DNA from: Hymenobacter gummosus
GTDB lineage: Bacteria > Bacteroidota > Bacteroidia > Cytophagales > Hymenobacteraceae
DNA length: 64,000 nucleotides
Reading direction: 5' to 3'
Assembly (NCBI RefSeq): GCF_003970915.1
Contig: NZ_RXOF01000020.1
Coordinates: 62,001 to 126,000, forward strand
The position numbers were made by a program, and so were the translations under genes. The notes beneath the pieces are model-generated. The model searched no databases and was not told where the DNA came from. It saw only the letters and a list, made by a program, of their open reading frames with translations. Below are positions 1 through 8,432 of the stretch, piece by piece; the first letter of the stretch is position 1, and each line of letters begins with the position of its first letter.

Positions 1-116
1 TGCCGCGAGTCGAGCGTGAGGCTGCTGACGACGACATCGGCCGGGCCGTGCTGGGCGCGCACGGCTACGTCCCGGAGCAGGTCAGAAAGCGGGTATGAGG
101 AGGCGGGAGAAGTCAA
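1..116 (-). CDS. murE: MurE N-terminus, partial (UDP-N-acetylmuramyl tripeptide synthase)
   Basis: Only the first codons are present; the gene runs off the left edge. Read on the minus strand from a TTG at 114-116, the frame gives a short lead and then LLRDVAVRAQHGPADVVVSS followed by LTLDSR, which resembles the MurE N-terminus, where a DSR motif follows the first strand. MurE adds the third amino acid to the UDP-MurNAc-dipeptide in the cytoplasm. The place directly after ftsI is the standard dcw order. There is no ATG in this frame, so the TTG start is a guess. The identity rests on about 38 residues and on synteny. Confidence 0.6.
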   Translation of the reverse strand, partial: MTSPASSYPLSDLLRDVAVRAQHGPADVVVSSLTLDSR

Positions 117-150
117 GGCTAGGCGGAGGGGAAAGGCGGAACAAGGGAAA

Positions 151-2493
151 CTAGGCGCGGGGGCTGGCCCGGCGGGTGGCGGGCTGGGCCGCGGCGGGCC
201 GGGAGCGGGCGTTGCGCCGCTGGCCCGGGAACAGCTCGTCGGGGCGGGTAATGGGCTGGCCCGTGGGCGACACCGGCTCGGGAATCACCGTCGGCTCGGG
301 GGCTACGGTGGGCTTGGGCGGGGCGTAGGGCAGCACCGGCACCGGGGCTTTGGCCACCACGCTCGGGTCGCGCAGCTCCAGCATCACGCTGCTGCCGCGC
401 TTCACCGGCTGCCCAGCGGCAATGGACTGGCGCGACACCCGGCCGGTGCCCACGGTGCGCACGCGCAGGCCGCGGTTTTCGAGCAGGTACAGGGCGTCGC
501 GGCGGCTCAGGCCGGCCACGCTGGGCATGCGGCCGCGCTGTACCAGCAGCGGCGCCCACTGCAGGGCCTTGCTGCTGCGTTGGGTATCGGCGCGCACCCA
601 GTCGTCGGCGGCGGTGCCCTGGGCCTGGTTGGTCACGCCGATGCGGCTGCACACCAGCTGCAAATCTTCCTGCATGCCCACGTGGGCGGCGGGCACCCGG
701 GCCTTGCGCACCGGGGCGCGGGCCAGCAGGGGCCGCTGGCTGGCTTGGTCGCGGGCCATGGCTTTGTCGGCCACTTCGCGGAACACCGGGGCGGCCACGT
801 CGGCGCCGTAGATGCGGCCGTTCTTGGGCGAGTCCACCACCACGATGCAGGAGTACTTGGGCTTATCGGCCGGGAAGTAGCCGCAGAAGGAGGTGGAATA
901 GGTCTTGGTGTAGCGGCCGTTCTTGAACTTCCAGGCCGTGCCCGTCTTGCCGGCAATGCTGAAATCGGGCGTGCGGATGCCGCGGGCGGTGCCGTGGGTC
1001 ACCACGCCTTCCATCATGGCCTTCACCTTGGCCAGCGTCGCGTCGGAGCAGATTTTGGGGTTGAGCACCTTGGTTTCGTAGTGCTCCAGCACCTGGTCGG
1101 CCTGGCGGATTTCCTTCACGATGACCGGCTGAATCTTCACCCCGCCGTTGGCCACCGCGTTGTAGAAGGCCAGGGTCTGCAGCGGGGCCAGCTTCAGCTC
1201 GTAGCCGATGCTCATCGTCGACAAGGAGGTATGGCTCCAGGTGCGGTCTGAGGGGTCCTTCACGTAGGGCTTGGCCTCGCCGGCCATCTGGAAGCCCAGC
1301 GGCTGGTGCAGCCCGAACTTCTTCAGGTAGTCGGTGTACTCGCTGGGCTTGCCGGCGAAATGGTCGTTCACCAGCTTGGCCACCCCGATGTTGGAGGACT
1401 TCTCAAACACCTGCTGCACCGAAATCTTGCCGTAGGGGTGCGAGTCGGTTTTCACGGCCCCGGCAATCTTCATCTGCCCGGTGCGCCCGGTGTTGACGGT
1501 GTCGTTCAGGTCCAGCTCGGGGTTGTCCTCAAACAGGGCCATCATCGAGGCCAGCTTGAAGGTGGAGCCCGGCTCGGTGCGGCCCTGGTCGGCAATGGCG
1601 TAGTTGTAGTCCTCGCGGTACACCCCGTCGGCCACCCGGCCCAGGTTGGCCACGGCCTTGATTTCGCCGGTTTTCACCTCCATCAGAATCACCGTGCCGT
1701 ACTGGGCGTTGTTGTCCATCAGGCTGCGCAGCAGGGCGTTTTCGGCCACGTCCTGCAGGTTGATGTCGATGGTGGTCATGATGTCCAGGCCGGCCTGGGG
1801 CTTGATTTCGGTGCCGTCGTACACGGGCTTGAGCAGGCCGCCGGGCAGACGCTCAAACAGGGCCTCCCCGTTTTTGCCGGCCAGCTCCTTGTTGTAGGTG
1901 TACTCCAAGCCCGCGCCGTGCTTCTCTTCGTTCACGAAGCCGATGGTGCGCTGGGCCAGCCCGCCGAAGGGGCGGAAGCGCTTGTCCACCTTCTCGAAGA
2001 TGACGCCACCCTTGTTCTTGCCGGCCCGGAAGATGGGCCAGGCCGCCAGCAGCTTCTTTTCCTGGAAGTTGATTTGCCGGGAGTTCAGGCGCATGTAGCG
2101 CGAACCGGCCCCGTAGGCGTTCTTGAGCCGACGGCGGTACTCCTGCTGGCTTCGGTCGCCGAAAAAGCGCGAGAGCAGCATGGCCAGCGAATCGACCTTG
2201 CTGTCGAACAGCTCCTTCCCTACCACCGACGGGTCCCAGGCCACCCGGTAGAAGGGCAGCGAGGTAGCCATGATGCTGCGCCCGTCGGCGGCGAAAATGC
2301 TGCCGCGGGTGGCAAACACCGGCTGGTACACAATGCGCCGCTGCTGCTCCAAGGAGCGCCACTTGTCGCCCTCCTCGTATTGAATGCGCTGAATCTTCCA
2401 CACGATGGCGCTGGAAAACAGCAGCACGCCCAGAAAGGCGAGCCGCACCCGCGTAACGATGGATTTCTTAACGCTGCCCTGCTGCTTGCTCAT
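151..2493 (-). CDS. ftsI: FtsI / PBP3-type peptidoglycan transpeptidase with PASTA domain
   Basis: Septal class B penicillin-binding protein of 780 residues that cross-links peptidoglycan at the division site. One N-terminal membrane helix (about residues 15-32) is followed by the PBP dimerisation region. The transpeptidase domain shows all three active-site motifs: the serine box in PGSTFKL, the SSN box in EKSSNIGVAK, and the KTG box in AGKTGTAWK. The C-terminus carries a PASTA-like repeat (MPSVAGLSRRDALYLLENRG) and a long Pro/Arg-rich tail. Class B PBPs with PASTA are usual in Bacteroidota. It starts at ATG 2493, 12 bases after the ftsL-like gene, within the dcw operon. The identification is firm; the role of the tail is unknown. 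Confidence 0.95.
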   Translation of the reverse strand: MSKQQGSVKKSIVTRVRLAFLGVLLFSSAIVWKIQRIQYEEGDKWRSLEQQRRIVYQPVFATRGSIFAADGRSIMATSLPFYRVAWDPSVVGKELFDSKVDSLAMLLSRFFGDRSQQEYRRRLKNAYGAGSRYMRLNSRQINFQEKKLLAAWPIFRAGKNKGGVIFEKVDKRFRPFGGLAQRTIGFVNEEKHGAGLEYTYNKELAGKNGEALFERLPGGLLKPVYDGTEIKPQAGLDIMTTIDINLQDVAENALLRSLMDNNAQYGTVILMEVKTGEIKAVANLGRVADGVYREDYNYAIADQGRTEPGSTFKLASMMALFEDNPELDLNDTVNTGRTGQMKIAGAVKTDSHPYGKISVQQVFEKSSNIGVAKLVNDHFAGKPSEYTDYLKKFGLHQPLGFQMAGEAKPYVKDPSDRTWSHTSLSTMSIGYELKLAPLQTLAFYNAVANGGVKIQPVIVKEIRQADQVLEHYETKVLNPKICSDATLAKVKAMMEGVVTHGTARGIRTPDFSIAGKTGTAWKFKNGRYTKTYSTSFCGYFPADKPKYSCIVVVDSPKNGRIYGADVAAPVFREVADKAMARDQASQRPLLARAPVRKARVPAAHVGMQEDLQLVCSRIGVTNQAQGTAADDWVRADTQRSSKALQWAPLLVQRGRMPSVAGLSRRDALYLLENRGLRVRTVGTGRVSRQSIAAGQPVKRGSSVMLELRDPSVVAKAPVPVLPYAPPKPTVAPEPTVIPEPVSPTGQPITRPDELFPGQRRNARSRPAAAQPATRRASPRA

Positions 2494-2505
2494 CCTCTTG
2501 CGGCG

Positions 2506-3159
2506 TTAGTGTTGTTCGGCTTCCAGAATCGGTTCTTCGGCGGTAACTGGGGTCTGCGGGCCGTTGGCCTGGGCCGCAGCGGCCGAGTCGCGCACGGCGC
2601 GGGCGGCAATGGAGTCGGCGGTGAGGACGGGCACCTGGTCCAGCTCGGCTTCTTCCAGCCCGCCCTTGGGCACCTTGATGCTGAAGGGCGGCGAGGAGCT
2701 TTCCACCAGCCCGTAGGCTACCACTTTGCGGGCTACCTCGCTCTGCTTGCTGGCTTCCATGTAGTCGGCCGAGAGGGTGGTATAGTCGGCGCGCAAATCC
2801 TCGGTTTCGGTTTTGAGCTTCTGAATGCTGCGGTTCATGCGGGTCGCGTAGTGCGTGTTGCCGATGTAGAGCAGAATCAGAAACATCACGAATAGTGTGT
2901 GCGGCAGAAAGCGCACCGGCACCCCGTCGCGGAACAGCCCGTCGACGTTCAGCACCTTCTCCACCAGGGTGAAGATGCTCCACGAGGACTGCTTGCGCGG
3001 CTTGGCCTTGGGCTCGGGGCGGGGCTTGCGCTCCGCCGGTTCGGGGGCCGCTTCGGCTTCGGGCGGGCGCACCGGCTCGGGCGCCGGGGGCGGCACTACT
3101 TCGCGCGGCGTGTTCTGGCGGGGCTGCGCGCTGGGCGGACGAACGGTGTTGACGGCCAT
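2506..3159 (-). CDS. ftsL: FtsL-like division protein
   Basis: 217-residue bitopic membrane protein. The first 60 residues are a Pro/Glu/Lys-rich cytoplasmic tail. One hydrophobic helix (near HTLFVMFLILLYIG, about residues 87-102) is followed by a short coiled coil (KLKTETEDLRADYTTLSADY) as expected for FtsL, which pairs with FtsB/DivIC in the divisome. Sequence conservation in this family is very low, so the name rests on topology and on the position between rsmH and ftsI. It is longer than proteobacterial FtsL (about 120 residues) because of both tails. The start is ATG 3159, immediately next to an AT-rich repeat. Confidence 0.8.
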   Translation of the reverse strand: MAVNTVRPPSAQPRQNTPREVVPPPAPEPVRPPEAEAAPEPAERKPRPEPKAKPRKQSSWSIFTLVEKVLNVDGLFRDGVPVRFLPHTLFVMFLILLYIGNTHYATRMNRSIQKLKTETEDLRADYTTLSADYMEASKQSEVARKVVAYGLVESSSPPFSIKVPKGGLEEAELDQVPVLTADSIAARAVRDSAAAAQANGPQTPVTAEEPILEAEQH

Positions 3160-3165
3160 GGGTTT

Positions 3166-3332
3166 AATTAATAATTAAGAATGAAGAATTAATAATTGAT
3201 GGTCCGTCCACGGCGCTGCTGGGCCGTCCCGACAAACGGGCAGCAAGCAGCTGAGCCGCTGGGGCATCAGCTGAAAAACCGGCTAGTGCACAAGGCGGCC
3301 AATTTTTCATTATTAATTCTTAATTATTAATT
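3166..3332. repeat. AT-rich inverted repeat around a 130-bp GC-rich core
   Basis: A 17-base sequence at 3166-3182 (AATTAATAATTAAGAAT) recurs exactly inverted at 3316-3332, and the surrounding bases extend the similarity imperfectly. The core between the arms is GC-rich and holds no reading frame of note. The right arm lies over the last codons of rsmH. The AT-rich arms contrast strongly with the roughly 65% GC surroundings and look like a dispersed intergenic repeat. I cannot count other copies in the genome. Confidence 0.65.
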
Positions 3333-4269
3333 GATTCCTTTCTCCAACCCGCAATTTAGCGCTGCGCGCCCGGTTGTTCAGCTGCAGCTCCTCTTCCGAG
3401 GCCGTTATGGGCTTGCGCGTAAGCACCTCGAAGGGCTTCTGCGGGTTGCCGTAGAAGTCTTTTTCTACTTCGCCGAAGAACTTGCCGCTGGCCAGGTAGT
3501 TTTTGGCCAGCCGGTCTTCCAGGGAGTGGTAGGACATGACCACCAGCCGCCCGCCGGGCCGCAGCACCTGGGCGCACTGCTCCAGCATCCGCTGCAGCAC
3601 CTCCATTTCGTTGTTTACCTCGATGCGCAGGGCCTGAAACACCTGCGCCAGGTACTTGTTTTCCTTGCCGCGCGGGGTGCAGCCGGCAATGGCCTTCTTG
3701 AGGTCGGCAATGGTTTGAATGCCCCGCCCGCCGCGGGCCTGCACCACGGCCTTGGCCAGGGTGCGGGCGTTCTGCACCTCGCCGTACATGCCGAAGATGC
3801 GGTGCAGCTCGGCCTCGGAGTACTCGTTGATAAGGTCGGCGGCGGTGGGGCCCTCGTCGGGGTTCATGCGCATGTCCAGCGGCCCGTCGAAGCGGGTGCT
3901 GAAGCCGCGCTCCGGCGTATCGAACTGGTACGAGGACACGCCCAGGTCGGCCAGCAGGCCGTCCACCGGGGCGGCGCCGCGGCTTTCCAGCTCGCGCTGC
4001 AGCTCCCCGAAGTTCGAGCGGATGAAGGTAAACCGGTCGCCGCGCGGGCCCTGCTGCAGCACCTGCGCCTGCCGCTCGGCGTCGGCGTCCTGGTCGAAGG
4101 AAAACAGGTGGCCCTGGGGGCCAAGACGCTCCAGAATGGCCCAGCTGTGGCCGCCGCCGCCGAAGGTCACGTCCACGTAGCGGCCGTCGGGGCGCAGCTC
4201 GAGCGCGTCGAGGCACTCCTGCAGCATCACGGGGCGGTGGTAGATGGCGTTGGGGGTGTCCATGCTCAT
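3313..4269 (-). CDS. rsmH: 16S rRNA m4C1402 N4-methyltransferase RsmH (MraW)
   Basis: 318-residue SAM-dependent methyltransferase that modifies the 16S rRNA P-site cytidine 1402. Diagnostic motifs are YHRPVMLQECLDAL at the start, the SAM loop DVTFGGGGHSWAIL, and LLADLGVSSYQFD, DMRMN and SYHSLEDRLAK. The start at ATG 4269 overlaps the mraZ stop as ATGA; a second ATG two codons inside (4263) is possible. A longer open frame extends upstream but only in the wrong frame across mraZ. The final residues (about NQLIIKN) are encoded by one arm of an AT-rich repeat, so the native C-terminus has probably been replaced or extended. Confidence 0.95.
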   Translation of the reverse strand: MSMDTPNAIYHRPVMLQECLDALELRPDGRYVDVTFGGGGHSWAILERLGPQGHLFSFDQDADAERQAQVLQQGPRGDRFTFIRSNFGELQRELESRGAAPVDGLLADLGVSSYQFDTPERGFSTRFDGPLDMRMNPDEGPTAADLINEYSEAELHRIFGMYGEVQNARTLAKAVVQARGGRGIQTIADLKKAIAGCTPRGKENKYLAQVFQALRIEVNNEMEVLQRMLEQCAQVLRPGGRLVVMSYHSLEDRLAKNYLASGKFFGEVEKDFYGNPQKPFEVLTRKPITASEEELQLNNRARSAKLRVGERNQLIIKN

Positions 4270-4739
4270 GCGGCCAGGCCGCCGGCGGGCGGGTTGTCGT
4301 TGGTGAGGAATTTCTGGGCCAGCTTGGAGAAGCTCTGCTGGTCCTTGATGAGGTACTCGTCGTAGCGCTCCGGGTCCCAGATTTCGCAGCGGTTGCCCAG
4401 GCCCACGATGATGGCCTCCTTCTCGATGCCGGCGTAGCGGCGCATGGAGCCCGGCAGCCCGAAGCGGCCGATGTTGTCGAACTCCACCTCCGTCATGCCG
4501 CGGAAGAAGTTGCGCTGAAACTGCCGGTACTCCTCGTTGAACTCGTCCAGCGCCATCACCTTCTCGTGAATTACCTGCCAGGCCGAGCGCGGGTACAAGA
4601 CCAGGCAGGGCTCGAAGCCGCGCACCAGCACCAGCTGATTGCCCGACTGCTCGGGCAGGTTGGCCTTCACCTTGGCCGGCAGCACCAGCCGCCCCTTGGG
4701 GTCGAGCTTGCAGTCGTATTCGCCGGAGAGCAGGTGCAT
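4266..4739 (-). CDS. mraZ: Transcriptional regulator / division protein MraZ
   Basis: 157-residue double SpoVT-AbrB-fold protein that binds its own promoter and represses the dcw operon in well-studied species. It begins MHLLSGEYDCKLDPKGRLVL, the standard MraZ N-terminus, and has the second conserved block GMTEVEFDNIGRFGLPGSMR. The open frame extends to 4802, but the family start is clearly ATG 4739, 30 bases downstream of a consensus -7 element. It is first in the cluster, and its stop overlaps the rsmH start. Three boxes with a 10-bp period lie directly upstream, consistent with autoregulation. Confidence 0.95.
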   Translation of the reverse strand: MHLLSGEYDCKLDPKGRLVLPAKVKANLPEQSGNQLVLVRGFEPCLVLYPRSAWQVIHEKVMALDEFNEEYRQFQRNFFRGMTEVEFDNIGRFGLPGSMRRYAGIEKEAIIVGLGNRCEIWDPERYDEYLIKDQQSFSKLAQKFLTNDNPPAGGLAA

Positions 4740-4768
4740 GGATGTGGGCTGGGAACAAGGTCGGTAAG

Positions 4769-4821
4769 CAAAAGTACGCAAGCCCCGCCAAAAGGCCACC
4801 ACCTTTTACCATTTTCTACCA
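4769..4821 (-). promoter_or_regulatory. dcw promoter with MraZ boxes
   Basis: Read on the minus strand, TGGTA, TGGTA and TGGTG start exactly 10 bases apart (4821-4817, 4811-4807, 4801-4797). This is the tandem TGG-repeat arrangement known for MraZ operators. Twenty bases further down lies TACTTTTG (4776-4769), a perfect Bacteroidota -7 element (TAnnTTTG). The boxes fall over the -33 region, so bound MraZ would be expected to block sigma factor binding. The promoter call is by consensus only. Confidence 0.75.
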
Positions 4822-5011
4822 CCTTACGAAAAGCGGTTTTTGGGGTTATCTGAGGGGTTTTCAGCGGCTTCGAATCGAGGATGGGGCAGAAAGTGGTAGA
4901 AGCTGCCCGGGCCTTGACAGAATGTCAGCCCAAGCTGAAGCCTTCGGCGTCCCCTGAATCCTGCACGCCGCCGCGCCGCATTCTGTACTCGGCTATGCGC
5001 GCGGCCCTGCG

Positions 5012-5019
5012 TATCTTTG
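5012..5019 (+). promoter_or_regulatory. Bacteroidota -7 element upstream of copper-type module
   Basis: TATCTTTG matches TAnnTTTG exactly. It ends four bases before the GTG at 5024, so a transcript starting at the usual distance would have almost no leader, or translation begins further in. No clear -33 TTG is seen at the right distance. Confidence 0.45.
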
Positions 5020-5023
5020 TGCC

Positions 5024-5482
5024 GTGCCGAAACGCTCCTTGCTCCTGCGCCTGACCAGCTTGTGGCTGGCTCTGCTCGTCCTCACCGCCTCGGTGGGCCT
5101 GACGGTGCAGCAGCATACCTGCAGCATGAGCGGCAAGACGCAGCGGGCCGTGGTGCTGACCCCGCGCCACGCCTGCGCCCCGGCGGCCCTGGCCAAGGTC
5201 GGCTGCCGCAAGCCTGCCACCGCGGCCAAAGCCACCATCAAGGATGGCTGCTGCGAGTTCAGCGCCCACCACCACAAGGTCGACACCACCCACGATTTCG
5301 CCCTGAGCAAGGTGCCGGTGCCCGCCCTGGTAGCGGTGCTGCCCGCCCCGGCCGTGTGGGCGCTGCCCACTGCCACGGTGGCCGTAGCCGCTGAGCGGCA
5401 AATCTGGTACGCGGCCGATGCCTCGCCCCCGTCCCTGGGCGGCCGGACGCTGCTCACGTTTGCCTGCACCCTGGTCGTCTAG
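5024..5482 (+). CDS. HYC_CC_PP-like secreted protein
   Basis: 152-residue exported protein with a signal peptide (hydrophobic run near RLTSLWLALLVLTASVGL). It contains the paired motifs that I recall name the HYC_CC_PP family of Bacteroidota: QQHTCSMSG just after the signal, and DGCCEFSAHHHK further on, then a Pro-rich stretch. These Cys/His clusters suggest metal binding, probably copper. It sits 101 bases upstream of a TonB receptor and an HMA protein on the same strand, which supports a metal uptake or homeostasis module. The start codon is GTG at 5024. The biochemical function is not established; the metal role is inferred from residues and neighbours. Confidence 0.75.
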   Translation: MPKRSLLLRLTSLWLALLVLTASVGLTVQQHTCSMSGKTQRAVVLTPRHACAPAALAKVGCRKPATAAKATIKDGCCEFSAHHHKVDTTHDFALSKVPVPALVAVLPAPAVWALPTATVAVAAERQIWYAADASPPSLGGRTLLTFACTLVV

Positions 5483-5583
5483 GCTAGGCTTCTTCTCGCC
5501 CGGTGGCACCGCCTGCTGCGGTGTTGCCCCGGCTGCCCTGCGCGGCGGCCCAACCGCTGGAAGAACCCTAACCATCTGACTTC

Positions 5584-7923
5584 ATGCCTGCTTCTTCGCG
5601 AAGCCACGCCCTGAGTGCGCTGCCCCTGCTCTTGCTGGGAGCTGCACCGGCGGCCTTCGCCCAATCATCCGCCGCCCCCGCCCGGGGCGAAGTAACCGAC
5701 GGCGCCACCCGCGCCGCCTTGCCCGGCGCCATCGTGCGCTGGCTCGGCACCGACCAGGCCGCCACCACCGACGAGCGGGGCCTGTTCGTGCTGCCCTACT
5801 CCACCAAGGCTACCTCGAACCGCCTCGTCATCAATGCCCTGGGCTACCGCGCCGACACGGTGCAGGCCGGCCCCTACGTGCGCATTGCGCTGAAAGCCAA
5901 CGCCGAGCTGCAGGAGGTGGTCATTACCGACCGCGCCCCCAGCTACTCCTCGCTCACGCCCACCCACACCCAGGTTATCAGCAGCCAGGACCTGACCAAG
6001 TCGGCCTGCTGCAACCTGGCGGAAAGCTTCGAAACCAACGCCTCGGTGGAAGTCACGACCACCGACGCGGCCTCCGGCGCCAAGCAGATTCAGCTGCTGG
6101 GCCTCGACGGTAGCTACTCCCTGCTGACGGTGGACAACCTGCCGGCCTTGCGCGGGCTGTCGGCCCCGTACCGGCTGAACTACCTGGCCGGGCCCTGGAT
6201 TGAAAGCATCGACATCATCAAGGGCATGGGCTCGGTGGTGAACGGCTACGAGTCAATTTCGGGACAGGTGAACGTGCGCCTCAAGGAGCCCGACAAGACC
6301 GACCGCCTGCTGTTCAACGTCTACGCCAACGACTTCGGCAAATTCGACGTGAACCTGAACACCTCGGCCCGCATCAGCCCGAAGTGGAGCACGGCCCTGC
6401 TGCTGCACGCCGACCACCTCGGCAACCGCGTGGACCGCAACAAGGACAACTTCCTCGACCTGCCCCTGGCCACCCAGTACAACGTACTGAACAAGTGGAA
6501 GTACAAGTCGGGCAAGGCCCTGGTGAGAGAAGTGGGCGTGGGCGCGCTGCGCGAGACGCGGCAGGGCGGGCAGCTGGGCTTCCGCGAAGGCGAGGCCGGT
6601 AACCCGTACTACGGCATCACCCAGCAGACCACCCGCTACAACGTGTACGGCAAGACGTCCTACACCTGGCCCACCAAGCCCTACCAGAGCCTGGGCGTGC
6701 TGGCCTCGGCCACCAGCCACGGCTTCCGCTCGGCCTTCGGCGGCAGCCAGTACGGGCCGGATTTTGAGCTGGTGACGGACCCCAGCCACGGCGGCCACTA
6801 CCGCCCGCAGCGCCAGTACAACGGGGAACAGCGCACCGGCCTGGCTACTTTGCTGTTCCAGAGTGCCCTCGGCAACACCGCCCACGTGTACCGCCTCGGC
6901 GCCACGTACCTGTACGACGACTACCGCGAGGAGCTGCGCAGCGGCTACTACGCCCCCACCGCCACCGACCAGGTGCGCCGCCTCGCGCGCACCGAGCGGG
7001 TGCCCGGCGCCTTCGCCGAATACACCTACCAGAACTCGCGCAACCTGACCGTGGTGGCCGGGGCCCGCGCCGATTACCACAACCTGTACGGCTGGTTCTT
7101 GACCCCGCGCCTGAATGTGAAGGTGGACGCTACCAAGAGCACGGTGCTGCGCCTGGCCGCCGGCCGGGGCTACCGCGTGGCCAACCCCATTGCCGAAAAC
7201 ACCGGCATGCTCGTCAGCAGCCGCCCGTTCAGCATTGCCGACGGCCTGCAGCCCGAGCGGGCCTGGAACCTGGGCGGCTCCTTCTCGCAGTACTTCACCG
7301 TGGCCGGCCGGCAGGCCACCTTCGTGGCCGACTACTACCACACCTTCTTCCAGAACCAAGTGGTGGCTGACCCCTACTCCGTGCCCTCGTTGCTGATAAT
7401 TCGCAACCTGGGCGCCGGGGGCCGCTCTTACTCGCGCAGCTTCCAGGCCGAGGTGCAGGTGGAGCCGGTGAAGGGCCTGCAGGCCAAGGCCGCCTACAAG
7501 TGGCTGGACGTGCAGACCACCTACGGCGCGGAGCTGCTGCCCAAGCCGCTCACGCCCCAGCACCGCCTGTTTGCCAACGTGGGCTACGCCACCGCCTTCG
7601 ACAAGTGGCGCGCCGACCTGACGGCCCAGTGGTACGGCCGCCGGCCCTACGCCCCCGGCCTGCACCACCAGCACGACGCGGGCAGCCCCGTGGCCGAGCG
7701 GGTGCTCTACTCGCCGCGCTACGCCCTGCTCAATGCCCAGCTCACCCGCGCCTTCAAGCGCCTGGACGTGTACGTGGGCGTGGAGAACCTGACCAACTAC
7801 CGCCAGCGCAACCCCATCGACGCGGCCGACCAGCCCTTCGGGCCCATGTTCGACGCGGCCATGAACTGGGGGCCCATCTACGGGCGTTTGACTTACGTGG
7901 GCCTGCGTTTCCGCCTGGAATAG
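5584..7923 (+). CDS. TonB-dependent receptor with carboxypeptidase-like regulatory domain
   Basis: 779-residue outer-membrane receptor. A signal peptide ends near AAFAQ, followed by a CarboxypepD_reg-like domain (about 28-110), a plug domain with VITDRAPSYSS and IIKGMGSVVNGYESISGQVN (about 115-235), and a long beta-barrel ending in the aromatic-rich strand RLTYVGLRFRLE. The plug contains SACCNLAESFETN, a cysteine pair I associate with receptors found near HYC_CC_PP and HMA proteins, so copper or a copper chelate is a likely substrate. It lies between those two genes. The substrate is inference; the receptor class is firm. Confidence 0.93.
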   Translation: MPASSRSHALSALPLLLLGAAPAAFAQSSAAPARGEVTDGATRAALPGAIVRWLGTDQAATTDERGLFVLPYSTKATSNRLVINALGYRADTVQAGPYVRIALKANAELQEVVITDRAPSYSSLTPTHTQVISSQDLTKSACCNLAESFETNASVEVTTTDAASGAKQIQLLGLDGSYSLLTVDNLPALRGLSAPYRLNYLAGPWIESIDIIKGMGSVVNGYESISGQVNVRLKEPDKTDRLLFNVYANDFGKFDVNLNTSARISPKWSTALLLHADHLGNRVDRNKDNFLDLPLATQYNVLNKWKYKSGKALVREVGVGALRETRQGGQLGFREGEAGNPYYGITQQTTRYNVYGKTSYTWPTKPYQSLGVLASATSHGFRSAFGGSQYGPDFELVTDPSHGGHYRPQRQYNGEQRTGLATLLFQSALGNTAHVYRLGATYLYDDYREELRSGYYAPTATDQVRRLARTERVPGAFAEYTYQNSRNLTVVAGARADYHNLYGWFLTPRLNVKVDATKSTVLRLAAGRGYRVANPIAENTGMLVSSRPFSIADGLQPERAWNLGGSFSQYFTVAGRQATFVADYYHTFFQNQVVADPYSVPSLLIIRNLGAGGRSYSRSFQAEVQVEPVKGLQAKAAYKWLDVQTTYGAELLPKPLTPQHRLFANVGYATAFDKWRADLTAQWYGRRPYAPGLHHQHDAGSPVAERVLYSPRYALLNAQLTRAFKRLDVYVGVENLTNYRQRNPIDAADQPFGPMFDAAMNWGPIYGRLTYVGLRFRLE

Positions 7924-7983
7924 TCTTTGCCTACCGCCGCCCGAGCTTCTTTTCCTTTCCCTGACTTTCCCTTTTTTCGCCTT

Positions 7984-8358
7984 ATGAATTTCCTCCGCTC
8001 CTTCCTGCTGGTTCTGACCACCGCCCTGTTTGCTCAAACGGCCTCGGCCCAGACGGCCCCGGCCAAAGCCAAGGCCAAGCCCGGCACCGAGCAGGTGCAG
8101 ATCAAAACCTCGGCCGTGTGCGACATGTGCAAGGCCCGCCTCGAAAAAGCCCTGGCCTACGAGAAAGGGGTGCAGTCGGCCCAGCTCGACGTGGCCTCGC
8201 AGGTGCTGACGGTAAACTACCGCGCCGACAAAACCACCGCCGACGCCCTGCGCGCCGCCGTGTCGGCCACCGGCTACGATGCCGACGCCACCACCGCCAA
8301 TGCCAAGGCTTACGAGCGGCTGCCCGAGTGCTGCAAAAAGACCAACGGCGTCCACTAA
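7984..8358 (+). CDS. Periplasmic heavy-metal-associated (HMA) domain protein
   Basis: 124 residues. A signal peptide ends near TASAQ, then a linker and an HMA ferredoxin-like domain with the metal-binding motif SAVCDMCKARLEKAL (CxxC) and the usual strands (SAQLDVASQVLTVNYR, ATGYDADA). A second cysteine pair (PECCKK) lies near the C-terminus. Such CopZ-like domains bind Cu(I); here the protein would act in the periplasm with the TonB receptor 60 bases upstream. The ATG at 7984 is chosen because it begins the signal peptide; the open frame extends 19 codons further upstream without family features. Confidence 0.9.
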   Translation: MNFLRSFLLVLTTALFAQTASAQTAPAKAKAKPGTEQVQIKTSAVCDMCKARLEKALAYEKGVQSAQLDVASQVLTVNYRADKTTADALRAAVSATGYDADATTANAKAYERLPECCKKTNGVH

Positions 8359-8377
8359 ACGCCCCACCTCAACTACC

Positions 8378-8420
8378 GCACCGGCCCCGCAACACCTCGT
8401 TGCGGGGCCGGTGCTGTTTG
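8378..8420 (+). terminator. Rho-independent terminator after the HMA gene
   Basis: A perfect 16-bp stem (GCACCGGCCCCGCAAC, 8378-8393, with its complement at 8399-8414) encloses a 5-base loop and is followed by TGTTTG. It closes the three-gene metal module and separates it from the opposite-strand gene at 8433. Confidence 0.8.
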
Positions 8421-8432
8421 GGCCGCTGCCCG

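Noticed and set aside
16-2895. Long plus-strand frames over ftsI and ftsL
   Set aside because: High-GC shadows (Gly/His/Ala/Leu-rich) of clear minus-strand genes with motifs.
4269-4812. 499-residue frame extending rsmH upstream
   Set aside because: The extra 180 codons are the wrong frame of mraZ; rsmH starts at the ATGA overlap.
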